Shown one piece after another: positions 37,549 through 50,413 of a stretch of DNA of 64,000 nt; positions within the stretch are counted from its first letter, which is position 1; the number at the start of each line of letters is the position of its first letter. Made by a program: the position numbers and the translations under genes. The notes beneath the pieces are model-generated. The model was not told where the DNA came from, made no database searches, and worked only from the letters and a program-made list of their open reading frames with translations. Source of the DNA: Terana coerulea (taxonomy: Eukaryota; Basidiomycota; Agaricomycetes; Polyporales; Phanerochaetaceae); NCBI GenBank assembly GCA_024811115.1, contig JAKOGH010000645.1, forward strand, positions 1 through 64,000, read 5' to 3'.

Positions 37549-38671
37549 ATGCAAAACGATGGAGGAATAGCAGCCGGCTCCCTCCCAAGAACGGGCTCTG
37601 TAAGCAGCAGGGGAAGTGGCGAGAGAGCTGGAGGAAGAGAAGATAGAGGCGAAGGCAGCAGTCAGCGAGAACGGTCAGCTACACAGGGCTCTAGCTCAAG
37701 CACCCAAGCCGAGCCGTTGCCGGTCAAGCAAGGGGAGATTGGCTACGTCGAGCGTAGCACAGAGGAGCAAGATGCTCAGAGCCCGGGGTCACTTCCCACC
37801 ATCCACATTTTCTCCCCTACCTCCGTCGCATCCTGCAGACAGAGGACATCCAACTACCCCAGCCGTTCCCACCCCAGCCGAAGCTGCTCCTGGAGGCGGT
37901 TCTGTCTCAGACAGCGCTTCGACGTCTACCTCCCATTCGACGAGCAAGAAGTTCATTGCCCTACTCAAGCCGAAGCAAACGCCAGTTATCCTTGGTGTCC
38001 GCCTCACAACTTTCCTCTTGTTTATTGTACACATTCTCTTCCTCGGTGGGACTATCGCTGGATGGGCTCTGCTCACGATGCGCCTGTCCAAGACCTCTTT
38101 GAAGCCAGACGATAGCTCCGACGACAACTCGTCTGACAACGGTAGCGCGTTCGGCGGGGGCACTTCGACAATCTTCGTCCATGTCGCCTTCGGAGTCGCC
38201 ACCATTGCACAGCTCATATTCCTCGAGCGACGTGTCTTTCGCATACGCGCAGAGCGCTATATGCACCTACACCCCGGCGAAGTCCTTCCTCGATATGCCC
38301 ATCGTGGCGGCGAAGGCAACGGCGCAGGGATTGCGTTTGCGCCGTGGCAGAGACCTCCGCTGCCGACGTACGCGGCCGCCCTTGCGCAAAGCGGCGTGGG
38401 GACGGGAGATGTCGAGGACAACGTCATAGCGATTCCTCCGCCGCCCGCGTACGGCCATACTCGCGGCTCGACCCTCGTGCTTCAAGGGTTTATGACCGAC
38501 CCTCTCAGAGCACAACGGAACGAGGCGAGGCTAAGAGGAAGCTACCAGAGTAGCAGGCCAGTGAGCTATGCGAGCCATGACGAGGAGTGGGAGGATAGAT
38601 CGGATGCAATGAGGGCGGTGAAGCTCGGGGAGACCTTGACGAGGTTGGAGGAGGCAAGAATCAGGGAATAA
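37549..38671 (+). CDS. Uncharacterised two-span membrane protein, with one frame break
   Basis: Single exon of about 374 codons. A polar Ser/Gly/Glu-rich N-terminal third (about 100 residues) precedes two hydrophobic segments, VRLTTFLLFIVHILFLGGTI with AGWALL, and STIFVHVAFGVATIAQLIFL, separated by an acidic Ser/Asp loop (DDSSDDNSSDNG). The tail is Pro/Arg-rich and probably cytosolic (RPPLPTYAAALAQSG, IPPPPAYGHTRG). I do not recognise a named family; it looks like a basidiomycete-specific endomembrane protein. The first frame passes into the second at about 37783-37797, next to G4 and C3 runs; one base fewer gives a continuous reading (SLPPSTFSPLPP). Confidence 0.6.
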
Positions 38672-39895
38672 CGGCCGGAACTTAGACTGCTGGATTTTTC
38701 TGCTTGCGATGCTTGCGGTGTGGGATGCCCGTGCTCGGATGGACTCTTCTATGACTGGTGACAGTTGTTGTCTTACTATTCTTACTGGTACTCACTGCTT
38801 AGCTTGTCAGTAGCTTACGCCGCATTCGGCGCTGGATTTTTTCTCGCATTGTTGACGCAGTATCTCTCACTTGAATATGAAGTGCAAACTCCTTTCAATG
38901 CAACTGTTTATCCTGGACCCTTCATGGCTTACTGTATGCTATCTGTAGAAAGCATAAGCTAATAAACTGTGCGCCACTGTCAGCGATCGAACTCAAGATG
39001 AAGTTTACCGCGGCTCTCTCAAGGCATATACGCATTCATATATTGCTCCTTAATGTATCGCTACCCAACGTCCTTCTGGTCATTCGGAACCCCTCCAGTG
39101 CACCATTGAAATTTTCCCGTGCTCTGATGCCGCGGCCGCTTTGGTTTAGAATCTTGCAGCGCATCCACAGAGAAAGCCTTACACGGCCCTCTTGCATAAA
39201 ATCAGTCCACTGCGACTAACTGTGTTTCAGTGAACATGAATACCGGAGTTGCACGGGTTGTATTGCCATTCAGGCTGGCACTCATAATAACGTCCTGGTT
39301 ACATAAGTAGCCTATGGAACACGTCCAACTCCGGGGCCTGGGACGGTGCCATAGTAAGTAGTACAAAAACCTGGATGAAGATCTTCAGCTCCTCGGATTT
39401 GAACGTTTAGTTGATATACCTGGATATTTGTGTTTGTGTAATAGAGACTCACGTTCATTAATATTCTGTCCTCCGCATCATGACTCCGCTGGCAGTGGCG
39501 GCTTGACCGTCCTGTTCTAGAGCGACCTTTGTGGCGCGGTGATATCCGCAATCGTGCGAATGTTCACATCAAGTCGGACTGTTGCGGCTCTCAGGCTGTC
39601 TATCCTGTTCCGAGTCAAGCGATATGTCACCACTGGATATGTCCTCACGTGCGACCACGCTCCGTATCCTCCACTGCTCGTTGAAATCTCACTATGCTAT
39701 CACTGGGCCCCAGATGGCCTGATTCCTATCGAGTAGTATGTGGTGAAAGGCGGGCCGAAGCGACGACCCTACCCCTACCCGGGCCGTTCACAGTTCAGGA
39801 AGAGCTGGGGCTAGTTTGTCATTCCAAACCGAGCAGCTCAAGCGCACTCCCTTCAGAACACTCACTGTTCGACTACACTCTACGGAATCTATGGT
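38672..39895. other. Intergenic, nothing recognised
   Basis: About 1.2 kb. A 65-codon hydrophobic frame at 38765-38962 and several short frames have no support. No repeats seen. Confidence 0.4.
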
Positions 39896-41478
39896 ATGCT
39901 ACTCCCGCCAGCAGCAGCGGGTCATCCCCAGGGGAGCTCGGAGGTGAAACGGAGCCATTCGAAGGTTCCTGCGCTCCCGAAGCTGCGGACGGCCGGAGCA
40001 TCGAAGAAGGGCTCGACGCAGAGATCTGCGAATACTCTGTCCACAACGGCAAACCCCACGGTTACAGATGAAAGAGTGGCACCAGGCGGTCCATCGGCGG
40101 ACTGCTGCTTGCAAGTACCGCGAGCCTCTCCCACCATGAACTCGCAAATTTGGTCCTGCCTTCCGGGAGAGATCATGGAGTTAGTGCTGGAAGCAATGCT
40201 TTGTGGGAAGTCGTGAGTAGCTGGAAATTATTATATTATTGAGCAGTATTGCTGATCCCTCGTCCAGCTATGCGGGCTGCAGTATGAGCAAGAAGGACTA
40301 TCACGACGCGGCGCTGGCGTGCCATTGTTGGAGCAAACTCGTTCGGCCTCGGCTCTTCCGACGTCTCCATCTCCGCTCGCTTGCGGACATGGAACAATTG
40401 TACGCCATCATGCACTCCAAACTGTCTGGCTTCGTTGGGAAACATGTTCTCAGCCTTAGCATGGACCTATCGCAGGACAGACGGGTACTGCACAAAGGTC
40501 GACTTTGGCAAGGGCTGTTATCCAAGCTCCCTTCGCTACAGCATCTGGATATCAGCTATGACAACTCCGCGCCTCTCGCCCGGCGCAATGCCAGCAAACT
40601 TCCATTGACCATACGGCCTTACCTCGCACGCCTCGACCACCTGGAGTATCTCATCATCGGAAGCTGCCATTTCAATTCATTCACCTCTTTACTCCGTACC
40701 ATCGGAGTGCTCCGTAATGTCAGGCATCTCGAGCTACTGCGAGTGAAGTGGAACGGGAGGAATAGCACTGATGAACCTCCTCACGTTTCAATTGGCTCCC
40801 TCTTCTCTCGCATCCCAACCATTTACGTCAAACAGAGCAGAGCCAACTGGATGTTCACTTGGGTTTTCGCCACCCTCGCTACCCGCTACCAGTACCGACA
40901 GCGACATGTCAAACAGGACGTCACCTTTCAGGAGGTATCTGCAATAGTGAAGTGGACCAAAACCGTGTGCGATAATGGACGCTGGGGCTCCGCGGCGTAC
41001 ACCGCTGTCGACGCAGGAATTGATGGTGCGCCATTGTATGTTTAACCTATCCCGTCATTTATTCACCCTGTGCTGGCGAGCAGATCGGTTCATATTCACT
41101 GTGACTTTCGGCCTCGGCGGCGCTGCTGTCGCCTTCGTCACTCGACGCGTCGCTACTACTGGTGCTGCTTACAATGCTATCCCGGTCGACGCACAATGGA
41201 CGGTCCAGAAGATAGTCATTGTTTACGGGAACCTCCAGGTCGATGCCCTAACGGCCAAAAACTGGCTTTGGTTACGGGAACCTACGCGCCAGCTGGCGCA
41301 TTTGGAGTCAATTGAGGTCTGGTTTGGAAGCGACGTTCGGAGTGAGAAGGTTGAAGAGTGGACAGACAAGGTGCTTCCTCAAGTCCTGGGTATGACCATA
41401 CACCACGATCGAGATGAAGATATCACACAAGTCATCATGGCAAAGGCACTTGGGGTCGATACTGCAGCAGTGGTATAG
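39896..41478 (+). CDS. F-box protein
   Basis: Exons 39896-40212, 40268-41025 and 41084-41478 (introns 55 and 58 bases), no frame break. A polar basic N-terminal stretch of about 80 residues leads to the F-box: MNSQIWSCLPGEIMELVLEAM, then the spliced part with CHCWSKLVRPRLFRRLHL. The rest has leucine-rich segments (LSKLPSLQHLDISY, LARLDHLEYLIIGSC, LRNVRHLELLRV) as in F-box/LRR adaptors. The ATG at 40136 is an alternative start that would put the F-box at the very amino end, as is common. By family it is a substrate adaptor of an SCF ubiquitin ligase; target unknown. Both ends of the protein look complete. Confidence 0.75.
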
Positions 41479-42483
41479 ATGTCTCCGACTTGCACGGTAT
41501 GCTTCCCCATTTACTGGTTCCTTGTATGTCTTCTAACGTGGGACTTGGCAGTTGTTTCATGTTCAAGCTGCAAGCTCACGGCTATGGCTGCATGGCAGCC
41601 TATCCCAAGAAACTTATGTTACTTGCGCTCTTGCCACGGCCCTCAATCCATAATGGGCATCAGTGTGTCACTCACAAGTTACCGGGCCCTTGTTCGGGGC
41701 GCATTCCTTGGACCGTCAACCCCTGTCCTCGCGCATTCTCGATATTCTCATTCCCTGAGCACGGTGAAACGGTTTCCAAAGGCTCCACCTGCTGCTCGCC
41801 TCACAGCGGATAGATCCGATGACAAGCACTCTAAGGTGTTTGACTGCCATACTCGCCGATGTCATCTCCGAGCAAGAGAGCTTGTGATAGCACAGGCACT
41901 TGACAGACACGGTTGCAGATGGAAAGACTGCAAAAATGGCGCGGATATGGCGGGAGATGACGACGTGGACGCTGGGAAGTAGGGTGATCTGTCGAACTCG
42001 AGAATTCGAAGTCGAACAGGCTCATTGGTATCCACGTACGTGCGTTTGTTTTCTAATATTGTGTAAATTACTGGAGTACTGTGTTCGGGTGGTTTAAGAT
42101 GTGGTGAGGAAAGTCTACTTCGCCATAGCATCACGGTCACGTTTGTATAATAATCACTAGTCACAACTACCTTGTGACGCGCTCGGCGTCGCTCAAACCA
42201 CGACGACCTCTGTATCCCAGCTCACATAATCCTTACAATGTCCCCGATGTCGGGTTCCGTGCCTTTACAATGTCTTGAGCTACGCTGCGCTGGCTACGTG
42301 GCATTACCAAGGACTGGAATTGGTCTGTAAACTGTCTTGAACACATGACTGGTCCTTACACACAGCTTGATCAGCCAGCCCGCGTGTAAAGACGCAGACC
42401 ATATAAACCTTCCGGTCTCAGCGCGGCTGAAACACAACACCCAAAAACTTCGCCACAAGCACTCTCTGTCGAAACCAGCGGCG
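41479..42483. other. Intergenic; TATA-like site near 42401
   Basis: About 1 kb with only short frames. ATATAAAC at 42401-42408 lies some 80 bases before the next start codon and may be its TATA box. Confidence 0.45.
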
Positions 42484-44537
42484 ATGAGTATCCTCCAAGG
42501 CTGGCACCGCGGCGAGCTCGCCATCCAGAAGCGCTTGGGCTTCGACGGCCCCATGAAGATCGGCTACACATGGATCGAGGGCGAAATGCCTGAGCAGCAC
42601 CGCGAGTTCTATGTCACTCGTCTACCGTTCATACCTGTCGCCACTCTCGACGACCAGAACCGCCCCTGGACATCCATATTTGCGAGCCACTCTGGCGAAC
42701 CTGGGTTCGTCTCCAGTCCATCCTTCGATCGCCTAGAAATGGACATTCGGGTATGGGAAGGCGATCCGTTCTTGGAGAATGCGAAGGCATTCGATGGCAA
42801 GAAGATGATTATGGCGGGAATTGGAATCGAGTTTCCGACGAGGCGTAGAAACAAGTTTGCGGGCTGGATTCAAGACATGCGCCACGACAATGATACCTTC
42901 CACCTTGAGATGACTGTCAATCAGGCTATTGGGTGAGTGGACTTTTGGTATATGCGCTGCTGCACATGCTGAATGTTGCACAGTAATTGCCCGAAGTATA
43001 TCAACGTCCGGGAACTTGATGTTCACCCCGAGACTGCTCCCTCTGTGGTGTACAAAGTCCCCAATCTCTCATTGAACGAAAGACTTCCTGACGAAGTTAT
43101 TCAATTTGTTCTCGCCGCGGACACTATATTCCTTGGATCAAGCTACCAGGCTCTACCTGACGAGTCGCTCAGGTTCCCGTCGCATATGGGCCAAAACCAG
43201 CGGGGCGGGCGCCAGGGTTGGGTCCGAGTGAGACCGTCAGACGGACGCACGCTCGTTATCCCGGATTATTCTGGTAAGCTCATGATACGTTTTCCCACGG
43301 GATTGTGTCTTACTCAGGGATGTAGGCAACCGCCTACTGACATCGCTTGGTAACATCGAAGCGTCAGGTCTGGCATCTGTAACCATCGTGGACTTTGTTA
43401 CAGGCGACGTCCTCTACGTAACAGGCACCGCAGAGACACTCACCGGAAAGGAGTCGCTCGCGGTCATGCCAAGACAGAGAGTCATCACTCTCTTGCACGT
43501 CACAGGCTACACCTTCGTCCGGGACGCACTTCCTGTTCGGCAACAGCCCGGCACACATCCTGTCCGGAGTCCTTACAGCCCACCAATCAGGTTACTCGCA
43601 GAAGAGGTTGCTGAGGGCACGAGCAAGTATTTTGATGAAGAAACCAACGTGGCGCTGACGCGGGTCCAACTCCTGAGCGATGACCTGGCGACGTTTACCT
43701 GGGGAGACGACGAAGCCCGTGATGATTCAGCCCGGGCAGACCGCCATCCTCGACTTCTCGGACCTCGTTGGCGCGACGAAGTATGCACACATGGCGCCGT
43801 GGAACCCGACGAGCGTGAACGACGACCGCGTGCGCACATGGACGGTGTCCTCCGCGCACCCGTCCGCACAGGGCACGAACACCTTCGAGCTGACGATGCG
43901 CCAGAAGGAGGGCGGTGCCGTCACGGGCGCGCTGTTCATCATCGCGCGCAAGCTCGCCGAGATGCGGCCCGAGCTGTTGGAGGACACGCGGCCGCTGGGT
44001 CTGCAGGTCAAGCTAGTGGGCATCGCGGGTAGCTTCTCGCTTCCTCCGACGGAGTCGTTGATCGCCGCGCCGACATCTACGAAGATGCTGTGGCTCGCAG
44101 GCGGTATCGGCGTTACACCATTCCTGAGCATGCTCTCCGCCATCTCGCAGCCACCTCTTATTTCACATCATTTCGACGTCGTTCTCGCGCTGTCGACACG
44201 CGAGCCCGAGGTACTCGTACCCCTCCTAGCATCCCTCCTCGCCTCTTCAACCACGCCAAAGCCGAAGCTGCGTCTAGACGTACATGTGTACTCAAATCGA
44301 CCCATTCCGGCGCTTCCGGCTTTCCCGCCTGCGGATGAGTTCGAGGTCCGGCTGGTAACGCATACAGGGCGAGTTGGTAACGAGCTGGTGGCGCCACTAT
44401 CAGAGGGCAGCGAGGGATTGGCGGACAGGAAGGTGTATGTATGCGGGCCAGAGGAGTTCGAGCGGGCGATGCTTACGTTGGTGGGCGGTTATGGGGTGAA
44501 CAGCGAGGATGTTGTGAGAGAGTCGTTTGAATACTGA
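42484..44537 (+). CDS. PNPOx-like flavin domain fused to ferredoxin-reductase-type FAD/NAD(P) domain
   Basis: Exons 42484-42932, 42984-43273 and 43326-44537, about 650 residues. The N-terminal half is a pyridoxamine-oxidase-like split barrel: FYVTRLPFIPVATLDDQNRPW, FPSHMGQNQRGGRQGW, LVIPDYSGNRLLTSLGNI, GLASVTIVDFVTGDVLYVTG. The C-terminal half is an FAD/NAD(P)-binding reductase: FTW near a flavin site, MLWLAGGIGVTPFLSML (nucleotide-binding glycines) and VYVCGPEEFERAML close to the end. It probably moves electrons from NAD(P)H through flavins; no 2Fe-2S cysteine motif is seen. The frame slips at the G4 run 43701-43704, exactly between the two domains, so a split into two genes cannot be fully excluded. 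Confidence 0.8.
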
Positions 44538-45745
44538 TAATGGGTGCGTTGAGCTTGTTGATTTTAAAGGCGCTTCTCACTGACCTTACCTTATGGACGT
44601 GGCAGATTTTCTTTATTGTATTTCTACTATGGGAATTTCGCGACGTTTCACTCTGGATGTACTGTAACTATTACCTTGATCTTTTAACTCATGAATTCGA
44701 AGACTGCATTACTTCAAACCTTTGCTTCCAGAACGTTGACAGCTACAGCCCCCTCAGCATCGCTGCCATCCTCACCCGTCTTTGCCTCATCTGCATTGCT
44801 GCCCACAGTCGCATATTGTTTCTCATCATGTCGCGGGCAGCATATGGGAACATTATTACCTCCTGTACGTACAAACACCAAGGCTCACCAGATGTCACAC
44901 AGCCCTGCGACGTGAAAGATCCTTTTGGCTCCAAACGCGACTCACAAACGCAGCGTCCGCGTAGTTCCGAGTCATCTACCGCAGGTGGCCAGCGTCCACT
45001 AGCACGAGGCACCACAACGGAGGTTTTCCTTGAGCCGGCACTTCTCATGTATCACGAAAGCCGCAAGGTGAGTATGATATTTGTGAGTTCATAGTTGGGC
45101 ATCTTGATACTTATCGTTTTGGGGCTCTGATCTCAGAATGCAAGCATTGGTCCGCTTGTAGTGGCAGTGTGTCAGAAGCATATCTCTTTGAGAGTCTATC
45201 CCCGTTTGTGGTGGTGGCGAGATAGATTTATGATAGGATGGCGAGAGTTTAGAAACCAACTCTGATCTATGCGTGGATAGATATTCCGTGCAAGCAGCTA
45301 CGCGGAGCGCCATCTTGCGATGTAGTCCAGGCGAGACACACCGTAAGGTGCACCCAACTGGTGTATGCGGTAGTATGCTTACTCCCCTCAGTATCATCAT
45401 GCTCCACCTGTAACATCCATCTCATGTGGCAGAATGCTGGTATGATATCATCGCATCGTATCGTGTCGGGCTGATAGGGTTCCTGTTCGCAGCAGACTGT
45501 CTTGCGGCAAGCATGAGGACTCAGCGAAGGGCCACCACCAAGGTGTATAGAATCGAGGTGCTCGTGACGCCCCAGCCTCTACTAATCTGATGCACCGCAT
45601 CTAGTACGTGTACGCCCGTTCCTTCCTAATAGCTCCAATGTTGATTATCATTTATGGCGTCTAGAAAGACCTATATCTCTCTTGCAATGGTTCGTTGCAC
45701 CTGACAATATCACCTCAGATTGTGCCATTCCAGGTCGTCCTCACG
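44538..45745. other. Intergenic, nothing convincing
   Basis: About 1.2 kb. A 184-codon frame begins at 44540, directly after the preceding stop, with hydrophobic residues at its start, but it has no family likeness and is probably chance. Confidence 0.4.
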
Positions 45746-47101
45746 ATGATATCCTACCCGGCCGCCAAACTCCTAGGGGCGCTCCTGGAAGGCCCTTTCT
45801 ATGGTGAGCCATCACTCATCATCTCTAGTGCCAGAGACTCATTAATGACACGAGATTAGGCGTCAAGTACCTTCGCTTTTTGTATACTCTTGTCATTTAC
45901 TGAACATCGGATCATTTTTAGCATTGCGTTGTACATCTATTGCATTCGAATATTTCTCAAAGGAGACATCGCATCCCGTACACTTGGCAGGAAGTAAGTT
46001 GGAGACAACGTCTGATGTGCATTCGTACTGAATACATACAGGATTGTCCTTACTGCGGCTACCCTACAATTCGCTGTGTCCACTGCCCATATCGTCGCAT
46101 TCTGGATCGATATCATGCACGGCTGTATCGACTACCCGTGCAGCGTCGGGTTTGGTACAGCACATTACCCGACGTTATCCACGCTAGGCCAGAGCTTTTA
46201 TTTCACAAATGTACGTGTACAGATCTGTGATTAGTCAGGGCAATATACATTGTGCTCACACCTTTAACAGACAATGCTGAGTGATATGGTTATGGTAATT
46301 ACTCTGTTTCAAAAAGGCTTGCCAAGTCTGACCAGTCCTTAGGCGTGGCGCTGCATCGTAGTTTGGAAGCGGGCATTATGGATCACCATACCCTTCGTAA
46401 GTCCTCGCACATGTAGCTACGTTTGCCCAAGGCCTCATGCGACGGCCATAGGCGGGGATGGTCATTGCTGCACTTAGTGGGTGACTTCACAATTACTGGG
46501 ATGCTCAACACTGACAGCCCACCTCGCAGTCACAGGGTACACAACCATCGGTCTCATGCCCGGAGTCTACGAAAGCCAAAGCAACGTCTTCGCTCTGGCA
46601 AAATGGGTAACCTCGGCTCTGTCGCTCTCCCTTGCTATTCAGATAATTGCAACGACGTTCATCTCTTGGCGGATATGGAAGAACACAGCCTGGCAGTGGA
46701 CGGAGGTTGGCCGTCAACACCGCGGTATAATATGGATGATAGTTGAGTCCGGAGGTGTCCTCACCGCGACAAGCCTTGTTATCCTGGTGGTTTACCTCAA
46801 GCAGCTGAACATTGGGGAGCTGCTCACGGCCTTGATGGCACAGCTGAGTGTATGACTTGCACATAGACAAGCTCAGGAGTGTACTGACCGGATGTTATAG
46901 TGCATGGTCTCGACCTCCATCATTATACGTGCGGAGCGCATCCGCTCGATGTCGACCACATCATCTCCTTCTCGTCCATCGGGAGGGAATAATGCTGTCA
47001 TGTCGCAGTTCACATCTAGCGGTAATTCCGCGGTGCGTCGTCTTCCTGTGTCGTCCCGCTTTGGTCGCTCATCTGTATTCTCACGGCATAGAGCGTCCTA
47101 A
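45746..47101 (+). CDS. Uncharacterised fungal multi-pass (about 7-span) membrane protein
   Basis: 318 residues, frame intact, in nine exons: 45746-45803, 45860-45881, 45922-45993, 46042-46210, 46271-46294, 46343-46396, 46452-46476, 46518-46849, 46901-47101. Introns are 40-60 bases and three exons are 22-25 bases, so automatic callers may miss it. The spliced protein has regularly spaced hydrophobic segments: FFIALYIYCIRIFL, IVLTAATLQFAVSTAHIVAFW, MAWRCIVVWKRALWITIPF, MVIAALTHLAVTGYTTI, WVTSALSLSLAIQIIATTF, IVESGGVLTATSLVILVVYL, then a Ser-rich cytosolic tail. The layout matches a large uncharacterised family in mushroom genomes. A receptor-like or transport role is unproven. Confidence 0.75.
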
Positions 47102-48091
47102 ACTCCATCGGGGGAGAGCGTTTGACGTTTGCTACAATGGTCAGCACAGAATCTGTACGGATTTCTGTTGAGCGTATACTCAGCATTGCATTAGTCTTCC
47201 GAGCGTATCAAGGCGTCACACGAGCTTCACGACCCCATGCCGGCGTAGCAACAGAGATTATTCGAAGGCGGTGTATCACAATCTAGCACAATGTATTGGA
47301 TCGGCTTTTCGGTGCAAGTAGAGGTAAATAAGCAGTACTAGTGCTGCTGCTGCTGGGTAGCTCTTCAACCTACGTAACCGGCTCTGTCATATAGTTCTAA
47401 CAAGCTCTCTTGAATGCGGTACGGTTGTGACGTAGGCGAGCTTGTCTGACTAAACTAGTCCCCTGGACCCCGTAACCGGGCGTCGGACACCTTCCAGCGG
47501 CAGCATATTGGAACACTGTCGCTCGTAGCTGGGAGTATCAGGGGCAGCTATGAGCAAAACTTGAAACATGTAATTCACAGCGTGTCAAAACCCAAATAGT
47601 GGGATGCTAAGGCGTTGTATCTCTACGTAGTGTCTACGTCTGCATGAGGGGATTTGTTACAATCATATATGCTCAAAGCGATACAGAGTCACCTACACTG
47701 GCAAGTGCCCATCCCAGGGACCGTGGGCCGTTACCACCCTCAACAAGGTCTAGCCAATCGATGTATGCGGTCTGAGGGAGTATTCGCCAGGTCCAGCGAG
47801 GACTAATAACTTGCCACCACCATCATGATTTCTCTCGGTTTCCAGCCTGATGCTTTGCAAGGAAGACGTCACACGGTGAACGCCAGCACGAAGAGGGTGG
47901 AGGTCGGACAGCAAGCCGTCACGCGGTAAGTGCACGTGTATGCTTTCAAGGAGTTGGAAAGCTGTATCGACCTTGGCTGTCTTAGGCAGAGGACCAGCAC
48001 GGCGGCAGTATATCAATAGGCTCAAAAAATGCGTGTAACGTACAATAGCAGATGTAAGAGAGAAGAAAGCAGCGTCGGCAAAGAGGCTCAG
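47102..48091. other. Intergenic between convergent genes, nothing recognised
   Basis: About 990 bases with short frames only. CTGCTGCTGCTG at about 47343-47354 is a trivial repeat. Confidence 0.45.
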
Positions 48092-49925
48092 TTACCTCCT
48101 CCTCGCACGACTTCCCGCTTGGAATTTTGATGTTTCTCTTCTCAACCGCCTAGAACGAACGTTGTTAGTATGATAGCAGCGTAGACCAACAGCCATACGC
48201 ACCTCGTCGCCCGCTCCTTCTCAATCTCCCTGCGCTCGACCTCATCTGGAGTGAGTACCTCAAACCGGGTACGGAACTCCTCCGCCTCCTGCCACTCGCG
48301 CCACACGCTCCGGAGCGGCTTGGGCCCCCGCCCGTCCTTCGGCGTGCGACTCCAGCCGAGGCCGAGCCCCGTCTTGTCCTTGAGCAGGCTCAGCCCGCTC
48401 TTGTCGCGCGGGCGGTCGGGCTCGTCCGCAGGCGTGTCGGCGCTAGAGGAGTCCGGCGCGAGGACGCCCCACTCGACCGCGTCGCGCTTGTGCTTGATGA
48501 GCTCCTCGTGCACGGCGTGCGCAACGAGGGGCACGGCCTCGCCTGAGAGCCCCAGATCGGCGCAGAGCATGGCGGCGAATCTCTCGGGCGTGAGCGGTGA
48601 TAGGAGGTCCCACTCAATGTGGTCCTGAAGGTGGTACGTTGCGATCTGGACGTCAATCTAGGGGTTGCAAAAGGTTCGTGAAGGAGGAAAGCAGAAAGCT
48701 ACGGGAGGCGCACGCTGAGAATAACACGGCACTCTGGCACGTCTTCACCTAGCTCCGAGTATGGGTCAAGAACGTCGAAGTCCATGGCGGCCACGCCCTC
48801 ATGGTCTTCAATTTGCGCACGGATCTGGTTCGCCACGACCTCTGCCCATGGTTTCGCGGGGAGCTCAAGGTCCTGGCAGAAGGTGTATGCGAACGTCTCG
48901 GGCCTGATGAGGTCTTCATGAAGATTCCAGACGAAACAGTCGCGCACGCGATGAGTCTCGGTCTCAAACTCGACGCGAATGGGCACGAGTGACGTTGATC
49001 GGCGCGCTTGCATTTCCAGGGACTCAATTGGGCTGCAGATGTAAGAACATGAGCGATTCGTTCTCTATGAGTGAAGTGATACACTCACAAGTAGGGGTGT
49101 TGCGTGGGCACGGCTGGCTTCGCTGTGATAAACCTCTCCGGAGGTACCATTCCCAAATAGCTCTGATCAAGCTCGTTTCTCTGCAGCGGCGACGCTGCTT
49201 GCTGTGGTCTCTCCTGCACAATATGCGTTACCCCTCCCGCACTGAATACGCCCGCGCCCACTGGCGCCTTGCTGCTCAGCCTGCCCGTCGTGCGCACGGT
49301 ACGAGTCGTGGTCCTGACGCCGCCTTCTGTCACAAAGTCCGAGTCATCGCTGTCCAGTGCGCCGGCGTCGGGAAACTCATCGCCCGACCCTGGGTCTGCG
49401 TAGTTGACAACTCCGCCGCGTCTTGATGAGCGTGTAGCGAGGGCGGCAGCTGAAGGAGCGGTGAGGATGGGTTGCATGAGGAGTGTCGCGCCTGTGCGTA
49501 GGCGTGAGGCATAGGTTGTGCGAAGGGCTTGCGGTACGGTAGGTAGAGGTACTCGGGACGGCGGAGCATGGCTGGATTGCGTTTGTAGCGTGGGATTGAC
49601 TACCTGCGGTGTGCTTGTACGTGCAGCGTAAGGTGTCTGTTGCGGTGGGTGGTACGTGCTCGTGGATGGCTGTGGTGGCATGGGTGCGAGCGAGCTGCTT
49701 TTCGCGAGACGGGTTTTGCGAGTGGGATTGGTCCTTCCGTTTGTGGGCGGCGGGGTGACGGAGTTCGACCAGTGACGGAGGTTATTCATGTACGCTGCGG
49801 GTGGGTGAATAACGGACGGTATTTTACAGACTGTTGCACGGACCTGGATGGACCTGGTTGTTGGTGAGCTGCTGGATGGTTGAGCGGAGTTGCGCGTCGG
49901 ACATGGTCTGGAAATTGTCTGCCAT
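48092..49925 (-). CDS. Snf5/Sfh1 subunit of a SWI/SNF- or RSC-type chromatin remodeller
   Basis: 539 residues, frame intact, in five exons: 49844-49925, 49089-49794, 48714-49032, 48203-48657, 48092-48149. The N-terminal 260 residues are Pro/Thr/Ser-rich. Two Snf5 repeats follow: LVPIRVEFETETHRVRDCF, WNLHEDLIRPETFAYTFCQD, with DHEGVAAMDF, then VQIATYHLQDHIEWDLLS, LTPERFAAMLCADLGLSGE. A basic carboxy end (RRLRRETSKFQAGSRARRR) may contact DNA or nucleosomes. The protein is nuclear by family. Sfh1 is somewhat favoured over Snf5 by modest length, but the two cannot be separated here. Confidence 0.85.
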
Positions 49926-50413
49926 AGCAGGAAGGTAGTGAGCAGGATTCGAACTTCGCGCCTGCTTACAGAAATTGTCGCCCACGGACGCGTTCGTCAC
50001 CGGTCACGGAGCTGTCACCACTGCGTGTCACGTTAATTCCAGCGCCGCTTCGACCACCACCACTGTGCCCTTGACTTCTACCATCTTATCTACTTTGCTT
50101 GCGCAGAACACTGGCATCAACAAGCCTAATACCATCTGATTGTAGCCTATACGTTTAAACTGCAAGCCGCCGCAGTTTGGAAGCAGGTATATTCTCAACT
50201 TGCTGCCTCTTACCTGAGTCGGACTGACGGCCCTTCGATTGTGAAACTCTACTTGTCAGGGAAAGGGTGATACGACCATGTATTAACAATTATATGTATG
50301 TAGATATAGCAGAGCTGCTGCAAACTGAAGCTGCCCATGAGAACGACGTATATTAAACGGAGAATATTGTCAAGATTGAAGGAAACTGCAAGCGCTGTCC
50401 TGGGGAAAGGGAA
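49926..50413. other. Intergenic, nothing recognised
   Basis: About 490 bases, AT-rich near 50280-50340. GTTCGAATCC at about 49937-49946 (minus) resembles a tRNA B box, but no tRNA fold surrounds it. Confidence 0.45.

Noticed and set aside
38765..38962. 65-codon hydrophobic frame
   Set aside because: Too short, no promoter or splice support, and it lies directly in the probable 3' region of the preceding gene.
44540..45094. 184-codon plus-strand frame with a hydrophobic start
   Set aside because: It begins three bases after the previous stop, has no splice logic or family likeness, and a comparable antisense frame exists; probably chance in a 3' untranslated region.
49937..49946. tRNA-like B box GTTCGAATCC on the minus strand
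   Set aside because: Flanking bases do not form the T-stem or acceptor stem, and no A box is found at the right distance.
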